Assembly (NCBI GenBank): GCA_018824765.1
Contig: JAHJFW010000058.1
Coordinates: 1-13,171, forward strand
Length of the DNA: 13,171 bases
Direction of reading: 5' to 3'
DNA from: Patescibacteria group bacterium
GTDB lineage: Bacteria; Patescibacteriota; Patescibacteriia; 2-12-FULL-60-25
Positions 1 through 6,319 of the stretch are shown piece by piece. Numbering within the stretch: the first letter of the stretch is position 1; each line of letters opens with the position of its first letter. The notes below the pieces were generated by a model. It ran no database searches. It was not told the origin of the DNA and saw nothing but the letters and a program-made list of their open reading frames with translations. The position numbers and the translations under genes are program-made.

Positions 1-125
1 CCCATTCGGAAATTCCCGGATCAAAGGTTGCTTGCCACCTCCCCGAGACTTATCGCAGGCTGCTACGTCCTTCATCAGCTCCTCGCTACCAAGCCATCCA
101 CCGTACGCCCTTACGTGCTTCAGCC
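1..125 (-). rRNA. 23S ribosomal RNA, 5' end (partial)
   Basis: The minus strand reads GCGTACGGTGGATGGCTTGG, then GATGAAGGACG, GCGATAAG and, at the window edge, TTTCCGAATGGG. These match the conserved first ~120 nt of bacterial 23S rRNA (E. coli has ACGGTGGATGCC, GATGAAGGACG, GCGATAAG and TTTCCGAATGGGG in the same order). The rest of the gene lies beyond position 1. The exact 5' end cannot be fixed by eye; about 120-130 is the best estimate. No 16S gene or tRNA lies in the ~600 bases upstream, so this 23S gene appears unlinked from 16S and has its own promoter at 682-710. Confidence 0.93.
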
Positions 126-148
126 ATCCAGAAATCCGACAGAGTCGG

Positions 149-192
149 AAAAATAAAACCCGTTCTCAAACGAATGAGAGTTTGAATTCGGG
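149..192 (-). terminator. Hairpin with T tract just upstream of 23S
   Basis: On the minus strand CCCG...CAAAC-(8 nt)-GTTTG...CGGG (192-159) is followed by TTTTATTTTT. It looks like an intrinsic terminator but sits 25-65 nt before the mature 23S, so it may instead be a pre-23S processing or pausing structure. A second hairpin, CCGAC-TCT-GTCGG (148-136), follows at once. The plus strand also has a T-rich run on its side. Confidence 0.4.
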
Positions 193-335
193 ATTTTCTT
201 TTACCTGAAAGGCCTTTGTATTAGGTGTACTTAATTGCTTACATTTTTCTATCGACGAATAATATTTATTCATCGTTCATATTTGCCTTGTACGTATGAC
301 TTTCTATCGTCATATTTGCAAATCTCTCCATCAAC

Positions 336-433
336 CCGACGCACAGCGTCGGAATTTCCAAATTCCAATTTCCAATTTTCAAACGTTTGAAAATTGAATA
401 TTGAACATTGAAAATTCCGGTGCCGCGCACCGG
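336..433. repeat. Hairpin-flanked AT-rich repeat element
   Basis: Two perfect 7-bp hairpins, CCGACGC-ACA-GCGTCGG (336-352) and CCGGTGC-CGC-GCACCGG (417-433), bracket an AT-rich stretch. That stretch is made of variations on CCAATTT and GAAAATT and is centred on a perfect 22-bp palindrome (374-395). The whole element is close to a single long inverted repeat. Short AATTTCC-type tandem repeats of this sort are common between genes in CPR genomes. Confidence 0.6.
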
Positions 434-519
434 CTCTGTAAGGATTTGGGTTCACTTGTCGAGGGTCATGCAACAATTTCCGTTGTAGAGAGGAATCGAA
501 CGATCGCTGTACCGGCCCT

Positions 520-675
520 AATAAACAAAAACTTGGCCGGTGGCCAAGCTACACTCCTAAATCCGGAGGGTATTGTGCTTAGCCTTGAGGCGAGTTGTTC
601 GCAATCATGGGATAATCACTTCCTCTCCAGAGGTTCGACTTGCTAAAAGCTAAGCCGGACATGGGTTATTGAAGT
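520..675 (-). ncRNA. Candidate structured RNA or attenuator in the 23S leader
   Basis: The first ~155 nt of the predicted leader show several complementary segments on the minus strand. GCTTAGC (655-649) pairs with GCTAAGC (583-577). GCGA-ACAAC-TCGC forms a hairpin at 602-590. CTCC and GGAG flank a 7-nt loop at 568-554. The segment ends in a terminator-like hairpin (550-530) with a T tract. A further 9-bp complement, 628-620 with 495-487, would cross the first stem and form a pseudoknot if transcription reads through. I do not recognise the family: it lacks the RNase P, SRP and tmRNA signatures, and no known riboswitch core was seen. It could be a free small RNA, a leader attenuator or only pre-rRNA folding. 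Confidence 0.4.
525..550 (-). terminator. Terminator-like hairpin inside the 23S leader
   Basis: The minus strand reads CTTGGCC-ACC-GGCCAAG, extendable by one G-T and one A-T pair, followed directly by TTTTTGTTT. This has the form of an intrinsic terminator. The segment ACCGGCC (541-535), made of its loop and right arm, can instead pair with GGCCGGT (517-511). The two structures exclude one another, as in attenuators. Confidence 0.55.
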
Positions 676-681
676 GCGGGT

Positions 682-710
682 ATGATAATGTAAGCTTAAA
701 TCATTGTCAA
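682..710 (-). promoter_or_regulatory. Sigma-70-type promoter of the 23S unit
   Basis: On the minus strand a perfect -35 box TTGACA (705-710) is followed by a 17-nt spacer and the -10 box TATCAT (682-687, 5 of 6 consensus). Transcription would start near 675 and run toward the 23S gene. It is the best promoter match in the left part of the window. Confidence 0.75.
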
Positions 711-733
711 GCGGATCCTGAAAACAAAAAAGT

Positions 734-1207
734 ATGAGCATTATCACCATAAAGGCTGTAGGAAAACTAACGGAAGACTGGCAAAAACAGGCTATCTTTA
801 AATATGAAAAATTCCTTCGCCCTCACTTCTCTTTAAACACAATTGAATTGCCCGATGGTCACAAGGGCACTGCCAAGCCGGACATATCCAAAACAAAAAG
901 CGTCGAAGCTGATGCGCTTTTAAAAGGCATTTTACAGGATACTTTGGTCGTAGCGTTAAACGCATCCGGCAAACAATATGACTCCCATGCTTTTGCTTCG
1001 CAGCTCACAGAATGGAGCAACCGCTCCCGTAACATTGTTTTTCTTATTGGCGGTTCATGGGGCTTGGACGAAAAAATATTTTCCCGCGCCAATGCCGTAC
1101 TCTCCCTAGGAAAACTCACGCTACCGCATGCGCTTGCGCGCATAGTTTTGCTCGAGCAGCTCTACCGCGCAGAAACAATTATCCGCGGTGGGACTTATCA
1201 CAAATGA
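734..1207 (+). CDS. rlmH: 23S rRNA (pseudouridine(1915)-N(3))-methyltransferase RlmH
   Basis: RlmH is a SPOUT-family enzyme that uses S-adenosylmethionine to N3-methylate pseudouridine 1915 in helix 69 of 23S rRNA on assembled 70S ribosomes. The 157-aa product has the family's usual length and landmarks: VALNASGKQYDSHAFA (residues 73-88) matches the LDxxGxxxxSxxFA block. FLIGGSWGLD (103-112) is the glycine-rich SAM-binding knot. LGKLTLPHALARIVLLEQLYRA (about 125-146) and the C-terminal IIRGGTYHK correspond to the conserved LxxxTxPHxLaR...EQlYRA and G-x-x-YH ending. There is no clear Shine-Dalgarno site before the ATG. The gene is head-to-head with the 23S leader, so enzyme and substrate genes are neighbours. 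It converges on the kinase block with a 52-bp gap that holds no obvious terminator. Confidence 0.95.
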   Translation: MSIITIKAVGKLTEDWQKQAIFKYEKFLRPHFSLNTIELPDGHKGTAKPDISKTKSVEADALLKGILQDTLVVALNASGKQYDSHAFASQLTEWSNRSRNIVFLIGGSWGLDEKIFSRANAVLSLGKLTLPHALARIVLLEQLYRAETIIRGGTYHK

Positions 1208-1259
1208 TCACAATGGCAATGCCGCGCCCTTGAATCACAAATAAAACTTTTCTAAAAAT

Positions 1260-2648
1260 CTACCTGCCTTGCATAACCTGAGTTTCATCCAATGCTTGGT
1301 AAATTTCCTCGGAAAATAAGTAACTTAACTCTTCCGGTCCAAGTTGCGGCGGCCTCCCCAAATCAATTATTTTTTTAACGCGCTTCATGAACTCCAAAGC
1401 CTCTTTAGTGGCAATCCTCTCATTGCCATAAAGCGTGCGGAAGAGTTTTGAAATATATTTTATTTCTTTGCCCTTGCCTACGGTTGTCGGGATGTCATCC
1501 AGCTTATCAAGATCGAGTTCTCTGCCGAGACTCTTTTTATTTTGCCGCAAGGCTAAATATTCTTTCGTTGCTTCATAAACCCGCTTCAATTCCTCCAAAG
1601 CCTCATCATCAAGTTTCCAGTCCTGCTCAATTTGAAGCAACTCTAATGGGACTGTCAACAAAGGATCCGCTGGGCGCGATTTTTTATCAACAATTTCCGA
1701 CAGCCCCATGCTATATCCATTATCAATCGCAATATATTTCTCGCGGGCCGGATCATATAAAATATTCCCGCAATGCCGATCAGTGGATTTGATAAGATAA
1801 TCAAGACAGGCGATGCGGATAAAAGACTTGGCCGCAGGATGCTCTGTCCCGCGTGCTTTTAAGTCTGCCAAATCTTCCAATTCAATGCTTCGCACCGGCC
1901 TTTCCGGATCTGATGACCTTACCGCCTCCTGCACCGATGATATGTCGGTCAAATCTTCTTCCGCGCGCAAAACCGTCAGCGGAACCACGTCAAAATGAAA
2001 AAGCTCGTCAATGCGACTGGCAATATATTCGCGAATCGCGCCCTTTTCCACGTCAATGCTCAGCCTCATTGTGAGGCTTTCCGGATTTAATGGTACATCT
2101 CCAACCTCGATCCCATAATGCTCTGAAATCGTCCGCAATAAGTTTGGGCGATCATTTAAATGATAGCTAAAAAGACTCTCTTCGGCATCATCCTCCATTG
2201 ATTCATAATGCTTATCAATACTCTGGGTATTTGGATTCCATACTCGACTGACCTTTTTGACAGTGCCGGTCTCTGGATCGCGTTCAAATGATATCTCGCC
2301 TGTTTGCGGTTTGACGTAAGCAATGCGTGGCGGCTCACCCTCGTATATACGCCGCGTAGTAAGGTTTCTGCCACTTTCGCCGAGCTCATAGCAATCCAGT
2401 TCCCTGCCGTCGCGCATGGAGTCAACCGTTTCAATGCGCTCCAATGACTCTTCCAAAGTTACAGCCGGCCGCTTGATCTGCGCGAACAACTCTTCATCCA
2501 ACTCGCGCGTCCTCTGTTCTAGCGCGCGGATTTGCAAACGTCGCTCCACCTCTGCCCGTTCTGCGGCGCTAAGCTCGCCTTTTTCCGCGCGCCGCTCTTT
2601 TTTCTGACGCGGCTTTTTTTCAAATGCGATTTGATTTGCTTGTTCCAT
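1260..2648 (-). CDS. PI3/PI4-kinase-like protein (SCO1664-like)
   Basis: The 462-aa product has a highly charged, probably coiled-coil N-terminus (residues 10-60) and then a kinase-like fold. Visible blocks are IAYVKPQTGEISF (109-121, a candidate ATP-binding Lys113), REYIASRIDELFHFDVVPLTVLR (206-228), SSVQEAV (237-243), STDRHCGNIL (288-297) and YIAIDNG (305-311). Order and wording match bacterial PI3/PI4-kinase-like proteins such as the SCO1664 family, in which DRxxGNxL acts as catalytic loop and the IDxG Asp binds metal; Asp290, Asn295 and Asp309 are all present. Substrate is unknown; it could phosphorylate protein or lipid. I chose the ATG at 2648, not the one at 2777, because the longer form would overlap the upstream gene by 125 bp. 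With this start the gap is 4 nt, indicating an operon. Confidence 0.72.
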   Translation of the reverse strand: MEQANQIAFEKKPRQKKERRAEKGELSAAERAEVERRLQIRALEQRTRELDEELFAQIKRPAVTLEESLERIETVDSMRDGRELDCYELGESGRNLTTRRIYEGEPPRIAYVKPQTGEISFERDPETGTVKKVSRVWNPNTQSIDKHYESMEDDAEESLFSYHLNDRPNLLRTISEHYGIEVGDVPLNPESLTMRLSIDVEKGAIREYIASRIDELFHFDVVPLTVLRAEEDLTDISSVQEAVRSSDPERPVRSIELEDLADLKARGTEHPAAKSFIRIACLDYLIKSTDRHCGNILYDPAREKYIAIDNGYSMGLSEIVDKKSRPADPLLTVPLELLQIEQDWKLDDEALEELKRVYEATKEYLALRQNKKSLGRELDLDKLDDIPTTVGKGKEIKYISKLFRTLYGNERIATKEALEFMKRVKKIIDLGRPPQLGPEELSYLFSEEIYQALDETQVMQGR

Positions 2649-2652
2649 ACGG

Positions 2653-2922
2653 TTATCGTTTCTCCGGCGTGGAACGGAAACGCCTATAACCGTTTGCCTC
2701 ACGCAATAATGCCCGTAAAAATCTTTCCCCGTCCGCCGGAAAAATAGAACCCCTATGCAACTCATCGCGGACCCCAAAATCCGTTAAGTGCTTTTTCAAA
2801 TTGGAGGGCAGCAAAGAAATGTCTGCCGACCCGTCAGCACGCAAAACCACCGGAATAGGCTCGCCGATTTCTTCGCCCCTTTCATTGATTGGAAAATGGT
2901 AAATTTTTTTTATTGAGTCCAT
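2653..2922 (-). CDS. Small conserved-looking protein upstream of the kinase
   Basis: The 89-aa product begins MDSIKKIYHFPINERGEEIG and continues with two likely beta strands (GEPIPVVLRADGSADISLLP). It has a helix-rich middle (SNLKKHLTDFGVRDELHRG) and a basic tail (EANGYRRFRSTPEKR). I do not recognise the family. It ends 4 nt before the kinase-like gene, so the two are almost surely cotranscribed and possibly translationally coupled. It could be a partner or regulator of the kinase. A possible promoter lies just upstream (TTGAAA at 2957-2962, TATATT at 2936-2941, spacer only 15 nt), overlapping the stop of the preceding gene, so part of the block may have its own start. Confidence 0.65.
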   Translation of the reverse strand: MDSIKKIYHFPINERGEEIGEPIPVVLRADGSADISLLPSNLKKHLTDFGVRDELHRGSIFPADGERFLRALLREANGYRRFRSTPEKR

Positions 2923-2958
2923 AGATTTTTCAGGGAATATATCAAGGCTATATTTTTT

Positions 2959-3276
2959 TCAACTTTCAAAATCTTTCCTAATCTTATGAAACGGATGTCT
3001 TGCCGGCATCAACTTTGTCAACATTGACAAACGGCTTTGAAATTCTTTCGGATCACATGATTCCCGCCAGTCTTGAAGAATTGCCCGAATGATCTTTTCG
3101 CTTGTTTCATCTTTCAGATCATCAAGAAAATGGAGTATGAAATCTCCCAATGTCTTATCCGGATCATCCCCTGCTATCCACTCATAAAATGCCAGATCGT
3201 TTTTCTTCTCTTCATCCGCCGGATCAAGGCCTAGCTTGCAAGACGCCGGATTTAGCGATAAACGCGTGCGCTTCAT
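2959..3276 (-). CDS. Hypothetical protein, or C-terminal part of the preceding gene
   Basis: From the ATG at 3276 this frame encodes 105 aa (MKRTRLSLNPASCKLGLDPA...), mainly acidic and helical (FYEWIAGDDPDKTLGDFILH), with a basic end. The ATG lies 2 nt after the stop of the large upstream gene, so tight coupling is one reading. The frame stays open to 3408, however, and the codons between 3321 and 3276 read as natural protein (EEVIEKVGPRFIFI), with mostly G-first codons. It may therefore really be the C-terminal part of the upstream protein, reached by a -1 shift at 3321-3327. Function is unknown; I recognise no domain. Confidence 0.55.
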   Translation of the reverse strand: MKRTRLSLNPASCKLGLDPADEEKKNDLAFYEWIAGDDPDKTLGDFILHFLDDLKDETSEKIIRAILQDWRESCDPKEFQSRLSMLTKLMPARHPFHKIRKDFES

Positions 3277-3278
3277 AT

Positions 3279-4832
3279 TTATAAAGATAAAGCGAGGCCC
3301 AACTTTTTCGATGACTTCTTCAAAAAAGGCACTAGGCCCCTTCCTTTTGAAAGGCGATCTATAACATTGTTGAGAGACTGCCTGTCTAAACCGATCCGTG
3401 CTTTCCAAGGAACGCCCATGATGGCCGCCTTGCCCAAATGTCCGGCATGCGTGGCTTCAGGACTGTTCGGCGGAACGATGTTTCCATTGTTATTGAACCG
3501 GAACACTTCAATGCCTTTTCCGAGAGCCACCAGATCTTCCATGGTCAGATCGCCGGCCAGCGCGCGCTTCTTCAGCTTTTCATATTGCACATTCAACAAA
3601 TCATCAACCAAAACTTTTTGCATCTCTTTTTTCTCCTTTGGATCTTTGATACTGCCGACAACGGACCAGATGGCGGTCGCCAGATGACGCTCGAACAAAG
3701 GAAGAATCTCGTCCCGAAACACAAGGCCTTTCGCCTTTTTCTCATCCCATGGTTTTGGCCCGAGCTCTTTTTTTGAAGGCGGCGGAAGTTTATCCGCCAT
3801 TGATCGGACATCGACATCGGAAATGCGGGCCCACACATAAGAACCGACATTGATATTCGCCACGAATTCCGCTTCGTCTAATTTATATTCTTTGATTAAT
3901 CGCATATTGCCCAACAAAAACTCGGCGCCCTCGTTCCTATTGCGCGACTCCGCATCAATGATCACCAAAACATCCTTCAAAACGCGCTTTCCTTCCCCTT
4001 CCACACCATTCTGCGGCGGTTCTTTTTCAATAGAAAAACCAAGCTCGGAAACATATTTCGTTTTCGGATTTTCAGCCATCTGTTGGACGTTCACGGTCGG
4101 TCGGCGCTCACCCTCCTCGGTCGTTGTCCAGTACAATTGGATACGGCGGCTGAGTGCGTCAATATTTTTTCCAAATGTACATTGATTGTAGAGATCCTGC
4201 ACAGACTCAAGCGCAAGAAACTTGTCCATTGCTTCAGTTTTTGAAAACAGATCCGCCCAATCCTGATCTGTGCCCGTATACGGAATTCCAACTTGCTCGA
4301 AAGCGTCTTTAAACACCTCGCGTGCTATGCGAAGACCGTCTGTCTTCAACAGGCTGGGGAGTTCTTTTCTTAAATCCATCAATCGTTTCCGCATTCTTTT
4401 GTCCGCATCCAGCGGCTCAAGCTGATTAAAGCGCTCTTGCGGATTTGTTGATTGAAGCAGCGCGTCTATTTGATCACAACCCGGCTCCATGATCTCCGTC
4501 CATATTTCCGCTTCCTCCAAACGAAGCATTTTCTCATCGTGTTCGGAAAAATTACGGCACAACTCAATGACACGGCGCTGAAATTTAGCATCCGTAAGAA
4601 ATCGCTCTGCAGCCTCTCCGGAGAGGCGCTCATCACGAACGAGATGCTCAATTAGCGGCTGGCGCTGTTCCGGCTTCAAATGTTTGATGGTATCTGCAAA
4701 AAGCTCGATGCCGGCATGTTTTTTACTGCCGGACTTAATGCCCTCGATAACATCCAAAAATTCAAATGATCTACCTGCCGTCTCTGATTTTTGCGGCTCT
4801 TCAATGCCGGAGATTGCCTCTCGTGTTCGCAT
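3279..4832 (-). CDS. Large hypothetical protein, possibly frameshifted near its end
   Basis: The 517-aa product, from the ATG at 4832, is soluble-looking, with no signal peptide or membrane helices, rich in charged helices, and of no family I recognise. The middle carries a beta-rich block (LKDVLVIIDAESRNRNEGAE, then FVANINVGSYVWARISDVDV) followed by more helices. An upstream ATG at 4868 would add 12 hydrophobic residues. I prefer 4832 because a -10-like TATATT (4841-4846) sits 8 nt before it. That would make the mRNA nearly leaderless, as for other genes here, and the upstream terminator stem covers the 4868 start. Near the 3' end a TTTTTTG run (3327-3321) precedes a change in which frame looks coding. 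Its final 14 residues may therefore be out of frame, and a 624-aa fusion with the next frame is possible. Confidence 0.65.
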   Translation of the reverse strand: MRTREAISGIEEPQKSETAGRSFEFLDVIEGIKSGSKKHAGIELFADTIKHLKPEQRQPLIEHLVRDERLSGEAAERFLTDAKFQRRVIELCRNFSEHDEKMLRLEEAEIWTEIMEPGCDQIDALLQSTNPQERFNQLEPLDADKRMRKRLMDLRKELPSLLKTDGLRIAREVFKDAFEQVGIPYTGTDQDWADLFSKTEAMDKFLALESVQDLYNQCTFGKNIDALSRRIQLYWTTTEEGERRPTVNVQQMAENPKTKYVSELGFSIEKEPPQNGVEGEGKRVLKDVLVIIDAESRNRNEGAEFLLGNMRLIKEYKLDEAEFVANINVGSYVWARISDVDVRSMADKLPPPSKKELGPKPWDEKKAKGLVFRDEILPLFERHLATAIWSVVGSIKDPKEKKEMQKVLVDDLLNVQYEKLKKRALAGDLTMEDLVALGKGIEVFRFNNNGNIVPPNSPEATHAGHLGKAAIMGVPWKARIGLDRQSLNNVIDRLSKGRGLVPFLKKSSKKLGLALSL

Positions 4833-4858
4833 ATGCACCAAATATAGCACATTAATAT

Positions 4859-4897
4859 AAAAAAACATCCCCTGCGAGCCCTGGCATCAAGGGGATG
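4859..4897 (-). terminator. Intrinsic terminator after the SGNH gene
   Basis: On the minus strand CATCCCC (4897-4891) and GGGGATG (4872-4866) form a 7-bp stem around an 18-nt loop, followed by seven T's (4865-4859). It lies 24 nt after the stop of the SGNH-like gene and directly before the start region of the large hypothetical gene, so it separates the two units. Confidence 0.75.
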
Positions 4898-4921
4898 AAA
4901 AGTATGGGGGCGCCGCAGAAA

Positions 4922-5533
4922 TTATGCGACGAGCCGCGCCCATTGGTTGGCGATGGCGGTGGCACCGGCGAGATTCGGTTCGATAACCTCTACCATCCAG
5001 GGGTCACTCGACCAAAATCCGTGCCCAAGGAACAGCTCTTCGAGATCGGAGAGGCGCGCGCCGTAATCGCGCGCGAGACGACGAACGCCCTTGTTGAAAG
5101 CGGCTAGGCCAAAACGGGCATTCGGCGGAAGATACATGTCTTCCAAATACGCGTCTTCGCCATCTGTAGGATCATAGACCGTGCAGACGATGATTTGCGC
5201 TTCGAAGCGTACTAGCTGGTCGAGGATGACACGGACGCGCTCGAGGACGGGCGCCGCAACCGCCACCCAGTCCGAAACGGAATCCGGTTGCGGGTCTTGG
5301 TTCACCGCCGTCATGAGCAGGTCGTTCCCGCCGATCGTGAGCGTAATGACGTCAGGGTCTCCGCTTACATTCGGCAGTATCTGCGCCACATTGAAGGTTA
5401 CCCACCCGTCGCGGGCGCAGTTGTCGAAGCGCCTCACTTGCAGTCGACTGGCGAGCTGACTTGCAGCGCCGCCACCCTTCTTGCCGGTGTATCGATCGAT
5501 CGAAATCGAATCGCCGAGAGCGAGGTAATGCAC
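4922..5533 (-). CDS. SGNH/GDSL-like hydrolase with altered block V
   Basis: The 203-aa product starts MHYLALGDSIS, giving the nucleophile motif GDS (Ser9) of SGNH esterases and lipases. TLTIGGNDLL (65-73) supplies block III with the oxyanion Asn70. The usual final block DxxHPN is here E182-V-I-E185-P-N, so the standard catalytic Asp and His are both Glu; the enzyme may use another base or be inactive. It lacks a signal peptide and is probably cytosolic. I chose the GTG at 5533 because a strong AAAGGAGT site (5538-5545) lies 5 nt before it. A TTG eight codons upstream would precede that site. Substrate is unknown; ester-linked lipid or sugar is typical of the family. Confidence 0.8.
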   Translation of the reverse strand: MHYLALGDSISIDRYTGKKGGGAASQLASRLQVRRFDNCARDGWVTFNVAQILPNVSGDPDVITLTIGGNDLLMTAVNQDPQPDSVSDWVAVAAPVLERVRVILDQLVRFEAQIIVCTVYDPTDGEDAYLEDMYLPPNARFGLAAFNKGVRRLARDYGARLSDLEELFLGHGFWSSDPWMVEVIEPNLAGATAIANQWARLVA

Positions 5534-5537
5534 TTGG

Positions 5538-5545
5538 ACTCCTTT
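5538..5545 (-). promoter_or_regulatory. Strong Shine-Dalgarno site setting a GTG start
   Basis: AAAGGAGT on the minus strand, with its GGAG 5 nt before GTG at 5533. It is the clearest ribosome binding site in the window, where most genes lack one, and it decides the start of the SGNH-like gene. Confidence 0.75.
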
Positions 5546-5591
5546 ATTATCAAACAACGTCGCGATACCTTTCTACGACAATTCTTCTACT

Positions 5592-5620
5592 TTGTCAATA
5601 TCCTGCCGGTTGGTTATCAT
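5592..5620 (+). promoter_or_regulatory. tdk promoter, probably leaderless
   Basis: TTGTCA (5592-5597), a 17-nt spacer and TATCAT (5615-5620). The tdk ATG follows only 9 nt after the -10 box, so the transcript should begin within about 3 nt of the start codon. The -10 box is identical to that of the 23S promoter. Confidence 0.7.
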
Positions 5621-5629
5621 TTTTCGCAT

Positions 5630-6202
5630 ATGCTCGGCTCCCTGACTTTCTTCACAGGCCCAATGGCTTGCGGCAAAACTCTTGAACTCGTCCGCCATCT
5701 CCAGCTCTACGCGGCGCAGCGCGTGCCCACGGTCTGCATCCGTCCGACCACGGATACGCGGTCTGAAAAAATCCAATCGCGCTCAGGATTGAGTTATTCG
5801 GGGTTGACCATAGACGAAAAAAATCTTGACGGCATCAAAAGCATCATCGAACAGTACCGAGTCATCGGCGTGGATGAATTCCAATTTTTCCCGCCGGAAG
5901 CTGCGGCATTGCTTCATGCGGCGATAATGCAAAACAAGATTATTCTCGTCTCCGGACTGGACACGGACTTTCGCGGCGACATTTTTCCGGCCGCATTAGC
6001 CTTATTGTCAATTCCTGAAACCGTGGTAAAACGTTCGCGCGCCGTATGCAGCGTGTGCCGCGAGCACAATGCCACGCGCACCCAGCGGCTCAAGGACGGC
6101 CAGCCTGTCTCGCGCCATGAACCGACGGTTGCGGTTGAAATATCCAATTCCGATATAACCTACGAACCGCGCTGCCTCGAACATCACGCCGTGACAGATT
6201 GA
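5630..6202 (+). CDS. tdk: Thymidine kinase (type II)
   Basis: It phosphorylates thymidine (and deoxyuridine) with ATP to give dTMP, a salvage step that matters in reduced genomes dependent on scavenged nucleosides. The 190-aa product is typical of the TK1-like family. It has a Walker A GPMACGKT (10-17), a Walker B VIGVDEFQFF (78-87) with Glu83 the expected catalytic base, and SGLDTDFRGDIFP (108-120). A zinc-binding pair, Cys140-x2-Cys143 and Cys182-x2-His185, clamps the lasso loop. I start at the ATG at 5630, where the family N-terminus (GSLTFFTGPM) begins. The frame is open 114 codons further upstream, but that stretch overlaps the SGNH gene and shows no homology. The promoter 9 nt upstream supports leaderless translation. 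Confidence 0.95.
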   Translation: MLGSLTFFTGPMACGKTLELVRHLQLYAAQRVPTVCIRPTTDTRSEKIQSRSGLSYSGLTIDEKNLDGIKSIIEQYRVIGVDEFQFFPPEAAALLHAAIMQNKIILVSGLDTDFRGDIFPAALALLSIPETVVKRSRAVCSVCREHNATRTQRLKDGQPVSRHEPTVAVEISNSDITYEPRCLEHHAVTD

Positions 6203-6219
6203 ATAAAATGTATTATAAG
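6191..6219 (+). promoter_or_regulatory. Probable promoter of tRNA-Leu
   Basis: GTGACA (6191-6196), a 17-nt spacer and TATAAG (6214-6219) precede the tRNA by 14 nt. The -35 box overlaps the last codons of tdk. Confidence 0.5.
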
Positions 6220-6233
6220 AAGCGCAAGCACAT

Positions 6234-6319
6234 GCTGGGGTGGCGAAATTGGTAGACGCACCAGGTTTAGGACCTGGCGGAGCAATCCATTGAGGGTTCG
6301 AGTCCCTCCCCCAGCACCA
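6234..6319 (+). tRNA. tRNA-Leu (anticodon UAG), CCA encoded
   Basis: The 86-nt class II tRNA has acceptor arms GCTGGGG and CCCCAGC, discriminator A and an encoded CCA. The D arm is GGCGAAATTGGTAGACGC. The anticodon arm is CCAGG-TTTAGGA-CCTGG with anticodon TAG. A long variable arm (TGGCGGAGCAATCCATTGA region) and the T loop GGGTTCGAGTCCC complete it. TAG plus the long variable arm gives leucine, decoding CUA and probably other CUN codons. Confidence 0.97.

Larger units (their letters stand above)
126..733 (-). other. Long structured 23S leader without a protein gene
   Basis: This stretch separates the 23S 5' end from rlmH. I find no tRNA, no 16S or 5S sequence and no convincing protein gene. 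It begins with a minus-strand promoter (682-710). It holds an RNA-like region (520-675) and a run of perfect hairpins: 417-433, 336-352, 295-314, 253-275, 159-192 and 136-148. An AT-rich repeat and palindrome lies at 353-416. The predicted transcript would have about 550 nt of leader before the mature 23S, long for an rRNA. Hairpins near the 23S start probably serve RNase processing, but this is inference. Confidence 0.6.

Noticed and set aside
401..646. Open reading frames of 68-81 codons in the 23S leader (270-476 minus, 401-646 plus)
   Set aside because: They cross perfect hairpins and repeat sequence and encode no recognisable or well-composed protein.
480..660. tRNA-like sequence (CGTTCGATTCCTC) in the 23S leader
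   Set aside because: The would-be T stem does not pair and no anticodon arm or acceptor stem is found on either strand.
1208..1259. Terminator between rlmH and the kinase-like gene
   Set aside because: No convincing stem with a T tract is visible in this convergent gap.
2649..2777. Longer start for the kinase-like gene at 2777
   Set aside because: It overlaps the 89-aa gene in another frame; the ATG at 2648 leaves a 4-nt gap.
5288..5629. 114-codon N-terminal extension of thymidine kinase
   Set aside because: It overlaps the SGNH gene on the other strand; the family start and a good promoter are at 5592-5630.
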